DNA of 64,000 bases, taken from positions 1,922,001-1,986,000 of the forward strand of contig JAULSN010000008.1 in NCBI GenBank assembly GCA_033439765.1, read 5' to 3'. The DNA is from Lasiosphaeria ovina. Taxonomy: Eukaryota; Ascomycota; Sordariomycetes; Sordariales; Lasiosphaeriaceae. The position numbers were made by a program, and so were the translations under genes. This document shows, in pieces, positions 23,669 through 35,779 of this stretch (the first letter of the stretch is position 1; each line of letters opens with the position of its first letter). The notes below the pieces were generated by a model. That model worked only from the letters and a program-made list of their open reading frames with translations. It was not told the DNA's origin and did not search any database.

Positions 23669-24368
23669 ATCCCTATAAGGCTGAAGAGAAGGGGCCAAAA
23701 TGGGTTGGTTAAGTCCCACGAGGATCCCGCTAGAGAGCACTGCCACAATGTCATGCACGGCATGCATGTCGCCCTGACGATTGGGTCGTCCCGCCCGGCT
23801 CGGCGATGACGTGAATGGCATGCTTTACGTGCTCGAGATGAAAAGAGAAAGTAGGTATGGGGGATCAAAGCTGCAGGATTCCCTGGCGAGTTTGGGTGGA
23901 CGCAAGTCCATGTATGGATCTTCATACGCATACGGTTGGGCAGCCAGTCAACTGGGGCACTGAATAACGTCCCCTCTAAAATCATGACTCTTATTATTAT
24001 CACGACAGGTAGTTGCAACAGTCCCGAGAAGCATCGCGACGGGGAGGGAGCAGGAACGGTAAATGACATAAGAAGCTAGCTTTCGGCTCGAAGAAAGGGG
24101 TCATGGCAGGGAGTCCTCCGCCCCATCCAGCTTCAGCTTAATCTCCCATCACTGGCCCGTGAGTGGTGGTGGGAACAGAATAGCGCCAAGCGTGAAACGC
24201 CTGACAAGGGAACAGGGTGATGGAGATTCTTTGTGGTTGATATCAAGCCTCTGAAACAAGCCACCAGGATCGATCCAGAATATGGAGCAGCAGAAGAAAA
24301 AATCCGAAAGAGAGAAGGCTCAATTTTCGTTAGGGGATATAGTTTTGGCGAGAGTGAGAGATTCTAGT

Positions 24369-25382
<1,014 letters not shown>

Positions 25383-26072
25383 GGCGGCGTTTGTTCGGTC
25401 GAGAGAGGATTAGCGACGTGAGCGTATCTGGTCCCGGATGGGGATATTTTTGGTTCAGTTGCGTGGGTACGAGGAACGGGAACGTCTATCCTCAAAAGTT
25501 CGACGTGAATGGGGTTGAAGGTTCAAGGTTGGAGGGGAATTAAATTAGCGAGCACTCGAGCAGGCTTCAGGATCCTGAGAAGAGCGGGGACCCCTCCTGG
25601 TGGTACGGAATTCGGTAGCACGATCAGGGGGGCCAGGCGCCTGAAGCAGGCAGGCAAGGCAAGACAATCAGGCTGCCGCCCAAAGGTTTACCTTGCCGTG
25701 AATGGGAGGGAAGCGGACGTGCACGGGCGGGTCATTGCCAAGCCCCTTGAGCCCCATCTTGACACTGTTGTGTTAGCGGGAGCCCAAACCGGTATACGAC
25801 CCAGCTGGCAGCAGCTGCCTGAGTCTCAAATCCCGCCCCGTTTGCAATCCCGCCCGCCCGTCAATCCCTGTCATTGAATTGGCCATCGTGTCAGAGCTCT
25901 GGGTCCCGCGTCATCAATCCGCTGAGAGTCGGACGTCGAGCCGCGCAAGCGATAGGCCATGTGAAGCTTACGGCTTAAGAAACCAGGACCACCATTGTGT
26001 CGAGCACGAGAACAGTAACAAGTTGCTTGCGGGCGAGCTGAAAGGGAGGCTTCTCCCCTTCCGGCGTCCGCC
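25383..26072. other. Intergenic region between divergent calmodulin and TLG2 genes
   Basis: About 690 bp, probably a bidirectional promoter plus calmodulin 5' leader. A 122-codon open frame on + (25509-25877) shows no family signature and is not called. Confidence 0.6.
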
Positions 26073-27334
26073 ATGTGGCGAGACCGCACCAATCTGTAAG
26101 TGCTGCCTGCCTGCATGTGTCTATACTCGGCTACCTACAGACGCCTTCAACTCCGTCTCGGCGCGCGAGACCTCCAAATTCTTCTTGTGTTGCTGCGGCC
26201 GTTGACATGCCCTTTTCGCCAGCTACATCTCGTACCGCCAGTCCAACGCCCACCACCCGACGCAGCCGCGCCACCGGTATGGGCCCGCGGCCGGCTCAGC
26301 CGACCGCTTCGGCGGGAGCGGCGGCGCTGCCACCGGCACGGCGGTGCTGTTCTCGGCCGACGAGGACCGGCGCGGTCTCCTATCAGCTGGCGCTTACGAC
26401 GTCGACGATGGCGACGCGGTGATCGAGATGGATCTGCTGCCCCCGCGCTGGGCCGACGTGTCAGATGAGGTCTCGGAATTGCTGGCCGACATTGCGCGCA
26501 AGAGCCAGAAGCTTGAGAGGCTTCATCAGAAACATGTCCTGCCAGGATTCAACGACGAGGAGGCCAAGAAGGCCGAGGAAAGCGAGATCGAGCAGTTAAC
26601 GCAGTCCATCACGCGCGGGTTTCACGATTGCCATCGCTGCATCCAGCGCATCGAGCAGATGGTGCGCGAGGGCAAGGCGGCTGGCCAAATGAGTCGCGCT
26701 GACGAGCTCATGGCCAAGAACATACGTGTCAACCTAGCCACGAGAGTTCAGGAGGCAAGCGCAGGCTTCCGCAAAAAGCAGAGCGCATATCTAAAGAGTA
26801 AGGGCGCAAACGTCGTTTCTATATCTTGGATAATATGATTGCTAACTCTCTGTCATTTTTCTGCACTTAGAGCTCAGGGGCATGGGCGGTATATCTAGTC
26901 CCGCTGAGCGCGCATCAACACCACTACCGCCAGGAGTTTACACGGACCCGTCGATTTTGGAGTCAGACGCGGACCGGTCGTTTTCACAGTCAACGATTCA
27001 GGCCACGTCGCACCAGAAGTTGCTGCACTCCAACGACGTGGCCATTTCGCAGCGCGAGCGGGCCATCGACGAAATCGCCCAGGGCATCATTGAGCTGTCG
27101 GACCTGTTCCGAGACCTACAGACCATGGTGATCGACCAGGGGACCATGCTGGACCGCATCGACTACAACGTGGAGCGCATGGGGACGGACATTAAGGAGG
27201 CCGACAAGGAGATCAAAGTCGCCGCCGGCTATCAAAAGAAGACGGCAAAGAGAAAAATCATTCTGCTACTGCTACTAATAATCGCCGCCATGATCATACT
27301 TCTAGTCATCAAGCCCAAGAAGCACCAGGATTGA
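26073..27334 (+). CDS. TLG2: Qa-SNARE (syntaxin 16 type) Tlg2
   Basis: Target SNARE of the trans-Golgi network and endosomes. Exons 26073-26095, 26223-26797 and 26871-27334, introns 127 and 73 bp, 353 aa. Starts MWRDRTNLYISYRQS, the hallmark N-terminal peptide that binds the Sec1/Munc18 protein Vps45. The Habc region follows (about 80-220). The SNARE helix lies about residues 250-315, with the central layer Gln in RDLQTMV. A C-terminal membrane anchor (IILLLLLIIAAMIILLVI) and a short basic tail end the protein. The first intron must use the AG at 26221-26222; an earlier AG gives the wrong frame. Its neighbours include three other trafficking genes within 16 kb. Confidence 0.95.
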
Positions 27335-27902
27335 TCGTATATCGAGAGTGTTTCTAACGTCACGTCACGTCGATGGGGCTTGCAAACAGCATGTCCGCCG
27401 AAAAGTGGACTGAGAAGGCCAAAGAAGAGGAAAAACAAGACAAGATAGAACGTGGTGGCTTTAGGTAGGGTGTCCAAGAAGAACCACTGTACTGGAACTG
27501 AAGCTCGTGGGAGGCTATTATGACTACCTAGAAGCTGTTTGCATCGAGGCTGGATGCTCTGTGGAGAGCGTTCTAATGCTTTTAGATTCTGTATTTTTGT
27601 ACCATATTTCCAGGGCTATATACCAATAATGCTGCTTATGGATGCCCTTTCGTGCCTCGTTCGGTGTCCCATGTTTCTTAGCACGGACGACCTGTGGTGT
27701 TCTGTGCTCTAAATTTGGATGACCGCTCCAACTATCTATAAAATCCATATTGTACATATCTTCTATTCGAAGGACTCTAACTGACCTGGGGTATCAAGTT
27801 TTAGACAACGCCATACTGATAGCGTGATAGATCAGTCGGAAACAAGACAGTCGAGAGAAAAAGAAAGAAAGAATCTATAAATATACAAGAACAAGATATC
27901 AA
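27335..27902. other. Intergenic region between convergent TLG2 and helical-repeat protein genes
   Basis: 568 bp of 3' flanks, AT-rich near 27840-27900 with an imperfect GAAA run. No gene seen. Confidence 0.6.
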
Positions 27903-30503
27903 CTACAAATGATATACTACACCGTATAGTTTCTTTACCAGGTCCGTGATCTTCATGTCTAGATTATCAGGAATTTTTGATGGAGTTTTCAACTCCCCGT
28001 CTGCAACCTCCTTGGCCAGCTGAAGAGAGGGGCCGCGAGCTGTAACCTGTCTGACTGACGGGTGGCTGGCGCCCCGGTTTGTTTCTTGCGTTGCTCGCCG
28101 GATTGTCTTTCGTATTGTTATTTCTTGGATGTTGTTGTTGACTGCTGCTGCTTGGCGGGATTTCAGGCGCGCGTCCAAGATCTTTCTCGTTTCCGCCTGT
28201 GCCTGCTCGACGTCTTCACGGAATCTCGGCAATTCCGGAATGATTTGGTAACCCCAACCCTCATCACATGCGATTTTGGCCTCCTCCAAGGTCAAGTTTC
28301 CCTCTTTTGGGGTTTTTGCGTAGATGTCGGCAAGCCGCGACACCACACACCACACCACCTCTTTCGGGGTGACAGGCACCCCTAGGTCACGGAGTTGTGC
28401 CAGGAGCCGTACACCAGATGCAAAGGCTCTACCATTCGTCGTGCCTTTAGGTTGGTGGATGGGAAGTTGGAAGAACCCGCAATAGAGGATTGACTGTTGT
28501 ATCCTGTCACTGAACACCAGTCGCAATGGATGAAGGGGGTGACTTGGGCTTAGATCGTGGGGCAAAGACTGGAATTCGTCATGTCGCTCAATATCGTGCG
28601 ACACAGCGGGAACGTCAAGCTTGTGGACAAGCAAAGCATCGTTCTCTGAATGCTTTGGCTCGTAGAAGCGGTTGGCAAAACTCAATGACAAATGCTCTAC
28701 ATCGTCAAAACGGCCCGCCCAACCCAGTCTGAAAAGGATGGTCTTCAATGCATCTGTTGCAATAGGGAACCGCATTGACATGATCCTACTGCACAAGGCA
28801 GCATAGAAGTCAAGATCAACTGGGCACTCCGCTCCGTCAGGCGAAACGTGCCGTAAGATATGAGATGATATAGTGTTACTGGCTGTCGACGATAGCTGAG
28901 TGCCTCTTGAATTCATGGTGTCAAGAACTGAGAGCATGCCCACTTTTGCGCCCACTCTCAAGCAAAGTAAGACCAGATCGTTGGAGATGGCATCACTCAA
29001 GTCTAGCGAGACGGCTAGCCTGACTGTTATGATCGTTCGAGAACGTTTCAATGTCGTTAAAGTGTCGGATCGTTGGTTGAAGACGCAAGCGTCGATATTG
29101 TTTGATATGTTTGGTAAAATATCAGAATCAATCAAATTTGCCAGTGAATCCCAATCTTCAACGGTGGAAAACCTCTGAACGGCCCGCTTGAGATCCGAGA
29201 AGTCGTCACGGAGCTGAAGAGCTTCATTGATGCGGCAGACCATGCGGCGGATGTTCCGTTTTTCGAGTCGTATGGGTCGCAGAGAGAGAGAATCAGCCCA
29301 AGCGCGCCAAGGCAACTGGATTGGATTCGTCTCGGGGTTGGCTGAGGCCCCAAAAGTTGGTTGAAGTGACTTTTGTTTCGTCTGCGTTAACTTCCAATCC
29401 GCCGCCTTTTGGCTCACTTCCTTCTCAGCCACCGCAAGCTCTGGCCTGGCACTAAGATGTCGAGATAGGATGTTGGCATCACGCCTAGAGTACCCCGCAA
29501 GAAACCGTAGAAATGGTAGCGAGGCATCGGAGGAAGGGACATCTTTATGAAGAAGGAGTAACTCGCGCCAGCTGCGGGCAAGGCGCGACAATCCTCGAGC
29601 GAAGAGGAACGGGACCAGCTCGTCATGCAGCCCACGGTGAGGGCTCAGAATGTACAATGCTCGTAGAGTTTTGTGTGTCTTAGGTCTATGATCAAGGAGG
29701 AATCGTTTAAGCACCCTCGCGAGGCTCGTCGCGTCAGTGCCCAATGTTGCACTTATGCGAAGATGCCACTGTAGACATTGCTTCGTCCACCCCCGGTCAA
29801 GGTAGAAACAAAGAATGCCCCGGTACAGGTCTGGCCAGCGGATGTGATGCTCATTGAAGAGCCAAAGAGCGTAATCCCATACGTCTTCCAGGTATTTCCT
29901 GTTGGGAAAGGGCACACTGAGCAGCGTCCGCCAGAATATTTCCGCTGCTTCTCCTTTCGTTTCGTACAAAGTCCGGCGCCTCAACAGACCCTGTAGGACA
30001 GCTTCAGCCCCGTGAATGCCATCCCTTTCGTAGCGAAAGTGGAGTATGCATAGCCAAAGCTGGACATCGTTCGCATTCTCTGGCAAGTCGACTAATCGGA
30101 TTTGATTGTCAGTGGCGAGGACATCGGACTCGAGGTCCATCCGCCTGGTTGCTGCACTCATGTAGCGCCACTTCCCATAAACAGCAGGCCTGGAGCTCGG
30201 TTCATATGGCTGGATAAGAGAAAACCCTTCAATGTCCGTCACTCGATGCGACTCCCCACGGGATGGTGTTGGAGTCAACAGTCCTGCGTGTAGTTGAATG
30301 GGAGCAGTTCGCAAACTCGAAGCGGTCGTGGAGGGTAGAGGCCAGTTGGTGTTATACCGTTTTTCCTGTCGAGTGCCTAGCGAGGTGTTCGAAATGAAGC
30401 ACGGGGAGATCCAGGCTGCAAGCCGGACGGTGGGAGACGCTCGCGGCCATTTTGGCGATGTTCGGGCCGTTTGACTCGATACACAGCGCCAGGAATGGGG
30501 CAT
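27903..30503 (-). CDS. Uncharacterised large protein, probably mitochondrial, PPR-like helical repeats
   Basis: I do not recognise a precise orthologue. A single open frame of 866 codons starts at the ATG at 30503. The first 55 residues are rich in Arg, Ser and Thr with few acids and end near a RQEKRYNTNW segment, which fits a mitochondrial presequence and cleavage site. The rest is mostly alternating amphipathic helices without membrane segments. Several stretches, such as the one ending in VPVTPKEVVWCVVSRLADIY, resemble the degenerate pentatricopeptide-type repeats of fungal mitochondrial RNA-binding proteins. The role may be mitochondrial RNA handling or translation, but this is inference. 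Divergent from COX7 with a 395-bp shared promoter, which agrees with a respiratory link. Exact start uncertain, because another frame opens just upstream. Confidence 0.75.
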   Translation of the reverse strand: MPHSWRCVSSQTARTSPKWPRASPTVRLAAWISPCFISNTSLGTRQEKRYNTNWPLPSTTASSLRTAPIQLHAGLLTPTPSRGESHRVTDIEGFSLIQPYEPSSRPAVYGKWRYMSAATRRMDLESDVLATDNQIRLVDLPENANDVQLWLCILHFRYERDGIHGAEAVLQGLLRRRTLYETKGEAAEIFWRTLLSVPFPNRKYLEDVWDYALWLFNEHHIRWPDLYRGILCFYLDRGWTKQCLQWHLRISATLGTDATSLARVLKRFLLDHRPKTHKTLRALYILSPHRGLHDELVPFLFARGLSRLARSWRELLLLHKDVPSSDASLPFLRFLAGYSRRDANILSRHLSARPELAVAEKEVSQKAADWKLTQTKQKSLQPTFGASANPETNPIQLPWRAWADSLSLRPIRLEKRNIRRMVCRINEALQLRDDFSDLKRAVQRFSTVEDWDSLANLIDSDILPNISNNIDACVFNQRSDTLTTLKRSRTIITVRLAVSLDLSDAISNDLVLLCLRVGAKVGMLSVLDTMNSRGTQLSSTASNTISSHILRHVSPDGAECPVDLDFYAALCSRIMSMRFPIATDALKTILFRLGWAGRFDDVEHLSLSFANRFYEPKHSENDALLVHKLDVPAVSHDIERHDEFQSLPHDLSPSHPLHPLRLVFSDRIQQSILYCGFFQLPIHQPKGTTNGRAFASGVRLLAQLRDLGVPVTPKEVVWCVVSRLADIYAKTPKEGNLTLEEAKIACDEGWGYQIIPELPRFREDVEQAQAETRKILDARLKSRQAAAVNNNIQEITIRKTIRRATQETNRGASHPSVRQVTARGPSLQLAKEVADGELKTPSKIPDNLDMKITDLVKKLYGVVYHL

Positions 30504-30898
30504 TGCACTGCCCTATTATAATTGAAAGAGATCGCTCTGCCGGAACCATGTCGAGCTTCAGTTTCAAGGACAACTTCCTGCGCCCCTAGGCTCTCCCGGC
30601 CGTGTTGCTGTATCGCGTTTCCATGAGATTTTCGGCGTGACCTAGAATAAAATAAAATAAAAATGGAGCTGCTTCATAGTGTAGAAGTGAGCAGTTCGGC
30701 GGAGCTTTGCTTGCCTTGCCCGATCAAGGAACGTGCTTAGTCACAATTTTGCATTGGCCAATCCCAGCGAACGAACCCGAACGATCTCCAAGCGAACCTA
30801 CAACGGCTCAATCCAACACTCACCTCACCACACTCGACACTCCGTAAGCTTCTCCCGGCGCAGAACCCAACCACGAAACTCATTCTGCACCTTTCAAG
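30504..30898. promoter_or_regulatory. Bidirectional promoter region of the helical-repeat protein and COX7
   Basis: 395 bp between divergent start codons. Contains ATTGGCCAAT at 30753-30762, two overlapping CCAAT boxes in opposite orientation, and an A-rich tract (TAAAA repeats) near 30645. Promoter function is inferred from position. Confidence 0.6.
30753..30762. promoter_or_regulatory. Palindromic CCAAT box pair (ATTGGCCAAT)
   Basis: Lies 137 bp upstream of the COX7 ATG. CCAAT is the site of the HAP complex, which in yeast drives respiratory genes. The site is seen; binding is inferred. Confidence 0.5.
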
Positions 30899-31390
30899 AT
30901 GGGGTAAGATAATCACGTCCCGAGCTGGCATGTCCCAAGACACCCGCGCGGCGGGAGCATTTCCCCCGCTTTATCGATTACCACCTGGGCCGCTATGTTT
31001 TTGGTGCTGTCGTACGATCTCCCAACGAACCTAAGCTGACATCTCTCTGCCAAACAGCATGATGGACGCGAAGAACAAAGTGCCTGAGCTCCAGCGCGTG
31101 TATCAGGCAGCATACCGCAACCACACCCGGATTTGGAGGATCGTGAGTTAGGACAGAAAGGAGCCGAAAAGGCCATGCAGAGGACCGATGTTAATTCAAA
31201 TGACGCAGAGCCCTCGCAGCCGCATGATGCTTATCCCCTTCAACATCGTCCTGTATGGATCTCTTGCAGGTGCGATACGATTTCCAATTTCCCTCACCTC
31301 TTTCACCGAGGTGCTAACTCTGTTCCAGCCAACATGTACGCGATGGGCCGTAAAGTCCTGGGGTACAATACCTGGTTCAGCAAAGATTAA
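30899..31390 (+). CDS. COX7: Cytochrome c oxidase subunit VII (COX7, VIIa family)
   Basis: Small inner-membrane subunit of respiratory complex IV. Four coding exons: 30899-30903 (5 nt), 31058-31142, 31209-31269, 31329-31390; total 213 nt, 70 aa. The N-terminal part has NKVPELQR as in yeast Cox7 (NKVIQLQK), then RIWRISPRSR, then one membrane helix (about residues 35-55, IPFNIVLYGSLAANMYAM), and the end GYNTWFSKD. It is almost invisible as an open frame because the introns are longer than most exons. All introns have GT...AG ends (GTAAGA, GTGAGT, GTGCGA donors). The first exon contributes only Met and two bases of Gly. Confidence 0.88.
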
Positions 31391-31789
31391 GCAGGAGTAC
31401 ATATGGGCGACTATGCTGGTAGCCGGCTGGACTCGTGGTGCTGGTCCTGCGAGTGTATGTGTATAGCTCAGAGGCAGATATGGAGCGATAGGGTAGTAGC
31501 TCTAGAACGCAAGAGTCATGCCTTTGAGGCCCTAGTTCCCTTTGTACACAGTACATTCCTTGACTGACTTTCGATAGCATTCCATGTGTGTTAGTCCCGG
31601 GCGTAATCAATTACTCGTAATTCAGCCCTTTGCTACCAAACACCCAATTTATTTTGCCCGCGAACATCATGTACAATTACAACTCATGCCTCTGAACCCA
31701 AATTCAAGGGTCAGCGCATGTATCGGGCAACATGTTACAAGCCCTTTTCTATTATCAGCCTGTAATTTTTACAAGCACGATGATAGCCC
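31391..31789. other. Intergenic region between convergent COX7 and clathrin light chain genes
   Basis: About 400 bp of 3' flanks. No gene or repeat seen. Confidence 0.6.
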
Positions 31790-32618
31790 CTAGTATCCCT
31801 CACCACCAGGTGCCTTCGCATCCTTCCGTAAGCTGGTCAGCAGCTCGCGGAACCGCTCTTTCCCGGAACCTGCAGCACCGCCCTTCGCACCCTTCCCGCT
31901 CACGTCGACAATTTTTGAGATGCGCTCCCAGCTCGTACCGCCGGAAGTGGTGTCCTCACGGTTGGCAAGGAACTGCTCTGCCTCCTTGCGGGTCTGCGCA
32001 ACCGCCTTCTCCTTCTTGTTGTTGTAGTTTTCGTAAAAGTCGTCGATGTTCTGCTGGGCCTCCCTGATGGTCTCGGCCTTTTGCGTGGCGAATTGCTCTG
32101 CCCGTTTCTGATTCTGGGCATCTCGCTTCTCGCGCCAGTTCTTGATCACCTCTGGCTCCTCCTCTTCGCCAGCATAGGCCGCATAGCCCGAATTGTAGCT
32201 AACCGACGGGCCGGTGACCGTGCCGCCTGGTGCAACTCCCTGTAAACTACATTAGAACGTACAGTAGAATCTAGTGATCTTGGCCGAACATACCTCGCTG
32301 CCACTGGTGATGTCCGGGAACTGGCTCTCGAACGCGGCATCGCCGCCCGTGGCACCGATACCACCTCCAAGCAGATCGTCGTCGTCGTCAAAGCCGGCAT
32401 CCTCGACCGTTGCGAATTGGTTGGCATCGTCGCCGAGGATTGCCTTCTCTCGTTCAAGGAAGTTGCTGGCGGAAGGTGCGGTTGATGCATCCTTGATCTC
32501 TGTCTGGGCTTTGGGCGGGGTGTCAGTGTGCTGGCGCGATCGTCAAGAGCGCGGCTGAAGCCGCATCCAACTTACCGCCGGAATCAAAGTCGTCCAGCGA
32601 GGGGAATCGGTCAGCCAT
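31790..32618 (-). CDS. CLC1: Clathrin light chain
   Basis: Regulatory subunit of the clathrin triskelion on Golgi, endosome and plasma-membrane vesicles. Exons 32618-32576, 32508-32294 and 32239-31790, introns 67 and 54 bp, 235 aa. Starts MADRFPSLDDFDSG; an acidic, Gly-rich N-terminal third includes a DDDDDLLGG run. The middle, about residues 118-185, is a Lys/Glu/Gln-rich coiled coil (IKNWREKRDAQ...) that binds the heavy chain. The C-terminus ends in ERFRELLTSLRKD, conserved in fungal light chains. The second exon begins at the AG at 32509-32510, because this restores frame (GAQTEIKD); a nearby AG does not. Divergent from RTT103. Confidence 0.94.
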
Positions 32619-33371
32619 GGTGACAGATTATAGCTTAAATGCGGGCCGGTGGCCTATCCGGTATCGAGAAACTGCAGGAAAGTGAAGGTCTGCCGAGTAG
32701 AGAAATAGTGATTGGTGTTCAAGCCTATAATTTATTGGCGTGCTGTTTGATCGCGCTAGGTTGCGAGGCTACGCTGTGCGTGCTGAGTCGGCTGCGTCAG
32801 CCGCTGCAGCTGGAGACAAAAGACAAAGGGATGTATGCGATAGTCGGGGTTGGACTAGCATTAAACATGCAATTAGCCGCCACGCTAGCTCGGAAGCAGA
32901 AGCTTTTTGATGTGGCTAAGAAAGCTCCAACCTCCTTCAAACTTCCAACTCTTCTTCATCCTCCAATCTCTAGGTCTCTCACAGCGCAGCCACATCGCGC
33001 ATCATCACTCTTGTGCATGCTGCTCGGCAATTTCGCTGGTGATATAGTTGCGGAGTGCGGATACCTTCGTACTTTTCATTGCAAGACTGGATTACTTGGT
33101 TTGATGTGGGCGGGTCTTGACGCGCATTTGATGCTAAACTGCCATATTCAAGACGCTGCAGGTTGGACCAGGGTTCAGCGTTGACCACCACTGTTGTCCG
33201 GCGCCGCTCGTAGAGGAGCTTCCATTTCTGGTGTGAGCCATCGATCTTTAAAACAACAACTCTCCACGACCACGGGATTTCGCCAAGCCGTACCAATTCC
33301 CATCTGCACAGCTCTCTCGTTTCTTATTCATCTATCTTCTTACGTTTTCATCTTCATCGTCGCCCTCCACG
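32619..33371. other. Intergenic region between divergent CLC1 and RTT103 genes
   Basis: 753 bp, presumed promoters of both genes. An open frame of 181 codons on + (32639-33184) begins only 21 bp from the CLC1 ATG. It has no recognisable domain and probably overlaps the CLC1 leader; it is left as a question, not a gene. Confidence 0.55.
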
Positions 33372-34861
33372 ATGTCTTATAACGATGATGCGGTGCTCTC
33401 CAAGCTCTCAGCATTGAATGAGAGCCACGATAGTATCGCCACCACTGCCCAATGGATAATGTTCCACCGGTAAGGCCAGAGATAGCAATGGTTTGTCGGT
33501 GCTTGAACTAACCATTCGACTAGGCGACACGCAGCCCAGACTGTCCACCTCTGGTTGACGAAGCTTAGGGATCTTCCCAGCCCTAAGAGATTGAACATGA
33601 TCTATCTTGCAAACGGTAAGCATCTGTTGCTGGGCCGGGTGCTTGTGTTCGCCTTCTCCTTATGACGCGTATCCCAAAGGCCTTTGCAGAACCGGTTGAA
33701 ATGCCGGTGCTCTAGTACGGTCTATCTCGGCTCGCAATAGCAATGCTGATCTGCTTCTCTCTACAGAGGTCGTTCAGCAATCCAAAGCTCGCCACAAGGA
33801 CGACTTTCTGACTGCCTTCTCTCCGTTTATTTCCGATGCTACATCCACAGCGTACAAAGGTGCCTCGGCAGACATCCAAAACAAGCTGAAAAGGGTCGTA
33901 GACGTTTGGAGAGAGCGGGAGATATTCAGCTCAGAAATACAGGGCGCTATGGAAGCCAAGTTAGAAGGTAACAAACTCCGGATCATGCATCTCAATCTCC
34001 AGTTGATGCTAATATCAGCGGACAGAACTTGACAGGTCCCGCACCTCGACCAAAGTCGGGAGTTTTGGAGCATCCATGTTTGGGTCTCAGACGTCTTCCA
34101 TCCCTTCCGAGCTTAACCCACTGGTTGCGCCGCAGCAGAGTGTGTCAAAGAGCATAGTATCCAAAAAGAATGCTCTCAAAACTGCCAACACTGAGTTCGA
34201 CAAACTGACAGACCTGACGAGCTCTCCGCCAGCAGCCCCAGTTTTTGCAGCGCGACTCACTGGTCTACTTAAAACCCTTGCCAATGCCGAGGGTGCCGTC
34301 ACAGAATGCATCAGAGCTCGCAGAGAACTTGTTACGGCACTGGAGAAGATTCTACTGGCCAACAAGGAAGAGCTGGAATCGGAGGTGACTCATCTGAAGG
34401 AGTTAAGCGCTCGTAGAACTGCGATCGAGCAAAAGAAACAAGAGGTCGAGCTCGCCATCATGGCCGGCTTGCCCTCCGGAAATTCGGAGCAATCTTCTCA
34501 CGGTCGTCCTTCTGGGAGCCCCGCCCCGGAGCCCGACCGCCCCCAAGTTGAGGCATTGACACCGCCACATGTTCAGGACCATGATGACATGTACACCAAC
34601 TCCCCCGGGCCGCAGAACGGACAGACCGAAAGTGTTGCAGGATTCATAAATTCGCCACCTGTTCCGCCTCAGGCGACTTTCCCATCAGCTCCTGGCATTG
34701 AAATGCTCTCGCACCTTGCATCCCAGTATCAAGCTGTGCCGATCAACGGGTCCAAGAAGCGCAAGATCGAGGAGTCGGACGACTCTCCGGATCTAGGAGG
34801 CGATGATGGAATCGATGCGGCAGTGTCTGAGATGCTTAAAAGGGAAAGCCACTCTTCTTGA
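33372..34861 (+). CDS. RTT103: CID-domain transcription termination factor Rtt103
   Basis: Binds the Ser2-phosphorylated C-terminal domain of RNA polymerase II and helps 3'-end processing and termination. Exons 33372-33469, 33524-33615, 33767-33967 and 34026-34861, introns 54, 151 and 58 bp, 408 aa. Residues 1-135 form the CTD-interaction domain: MSYNDDAVLSKLSALNESHDSI, then AAQTVHLWLTKLRDL, PKRLNMIYLANEVVQQSK and KLKRVVDVWREREIF, the standard helix signatures. A coiled-coil middle (about 190-280) and a Pro/Ser-rich tail with a KKRKIEESDD nuclear-localisation-like stretch follow. The orthologue call rests on the CID plus coiled-coil layout. Confidence 0.9.
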
Positions 34862-35779
34862 GCAAGTTGCGCATTTTTGATACGATCACGGGCTATCCAC
34901 ATATTAGGACCTGCAGTGGAAATGGGTTTGATGAGTTCGTCCAAGGCGGCGTTATTTATGACCGAGACGGTTTACCGGTGTGATTATATTGTGTACTACT
35001 TTGTATGTAAGACGTGAAAGTGGCAGTGAAGTCGTTGAGCGCTTTGTATGTATCTAGATTTATAGCCTTCTACGTCGTTTGTACCTTAACTTGGAAGTAA
35101 AGGGGAAATTATCTCCATGTGATGATCGAGCCGCCATTTCAGCTATTTGCTCTGGCTATCTTAACTTTGTCTGCCTTACTGTGTTTGTATATCTTGGTCT
35201 TTGCGTGTAGAAAATTCTCTAAACCAAAGACGGCCTTGGTATTATTACTGTGATGTTTTCTTTATCTTCGACAGGAGTTCGTCAGAGGTAAGATACATGC
35301 CTAAGGTACTTAATCCATACCTTGCCATAATGGGGCTTTTTGTTGACTAAAGAATCAATAGTTGAACACTGGGCGTGTATTTTGGCTCAATTTGTCTGTC
35401 ACATTCTCAATGACCAGGTTCATTGACAGGGGTTACATAGGCTCCCGCAGCTCGGCGATTGCGGATGACGAAATATTACCAATGCGTGTATTCCGTACCA
35501 TACGAAAAGTTTGGTGTGTATTGAAAGCTCTTCAGAGAGGTTGACGGCCTGCAAAGTTACATTGATAGGCCGCTGCACGAAGTAAAGGTATTCAATCCAT
35601 GCCAAGGAGATCCCGATCGTTTTCGCGTCCCAAATTTTCCTCCTTCTCGGACATAACGACATCGGAACAAGCGGTCGTATGCATAAACGGCAGGATTTGA
35701 ATCATTCGACATGACAGACCCGTGGCAACGGTATTATCCCTCGAGATAGCGAGAGCGACAGTAAAAGCACGAATCGAAA
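34862..35779. other. Intergenic region between RTT103 and MDL1 (tandem genes)
   Basis: About 920 bp holding the RTT103 3' end and the MDL1 promoter. Small frames only; nothing recognised. Confidence 0.6.

Larger units (their letters stand above)
22167..24368. other. Intergenic region between convergent SEC16 and calmodulin genes
   Basis: 2.2 kb with no convincing gene. It is rich in simple repeats: CTGT, TTTTC and a C12 run (listed separately). Frames are short and scattered on both strands. It presumably contains 3' UTRs and spacer. Confidence 0.6.

Noticed and set aside
26096..26140. Earlier AG acceptor in TLG2 intron 1
   Set aside because: Using it shifts the frame and destroys the conserved YISYRQS start; the AG at 26221-26222 restores it.
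35680..35720. GGATTTGAATC, a possible reverse-strand T-loop
   Set aside because: Flanking bases do not pair into a T-stem and no other arms are visible.
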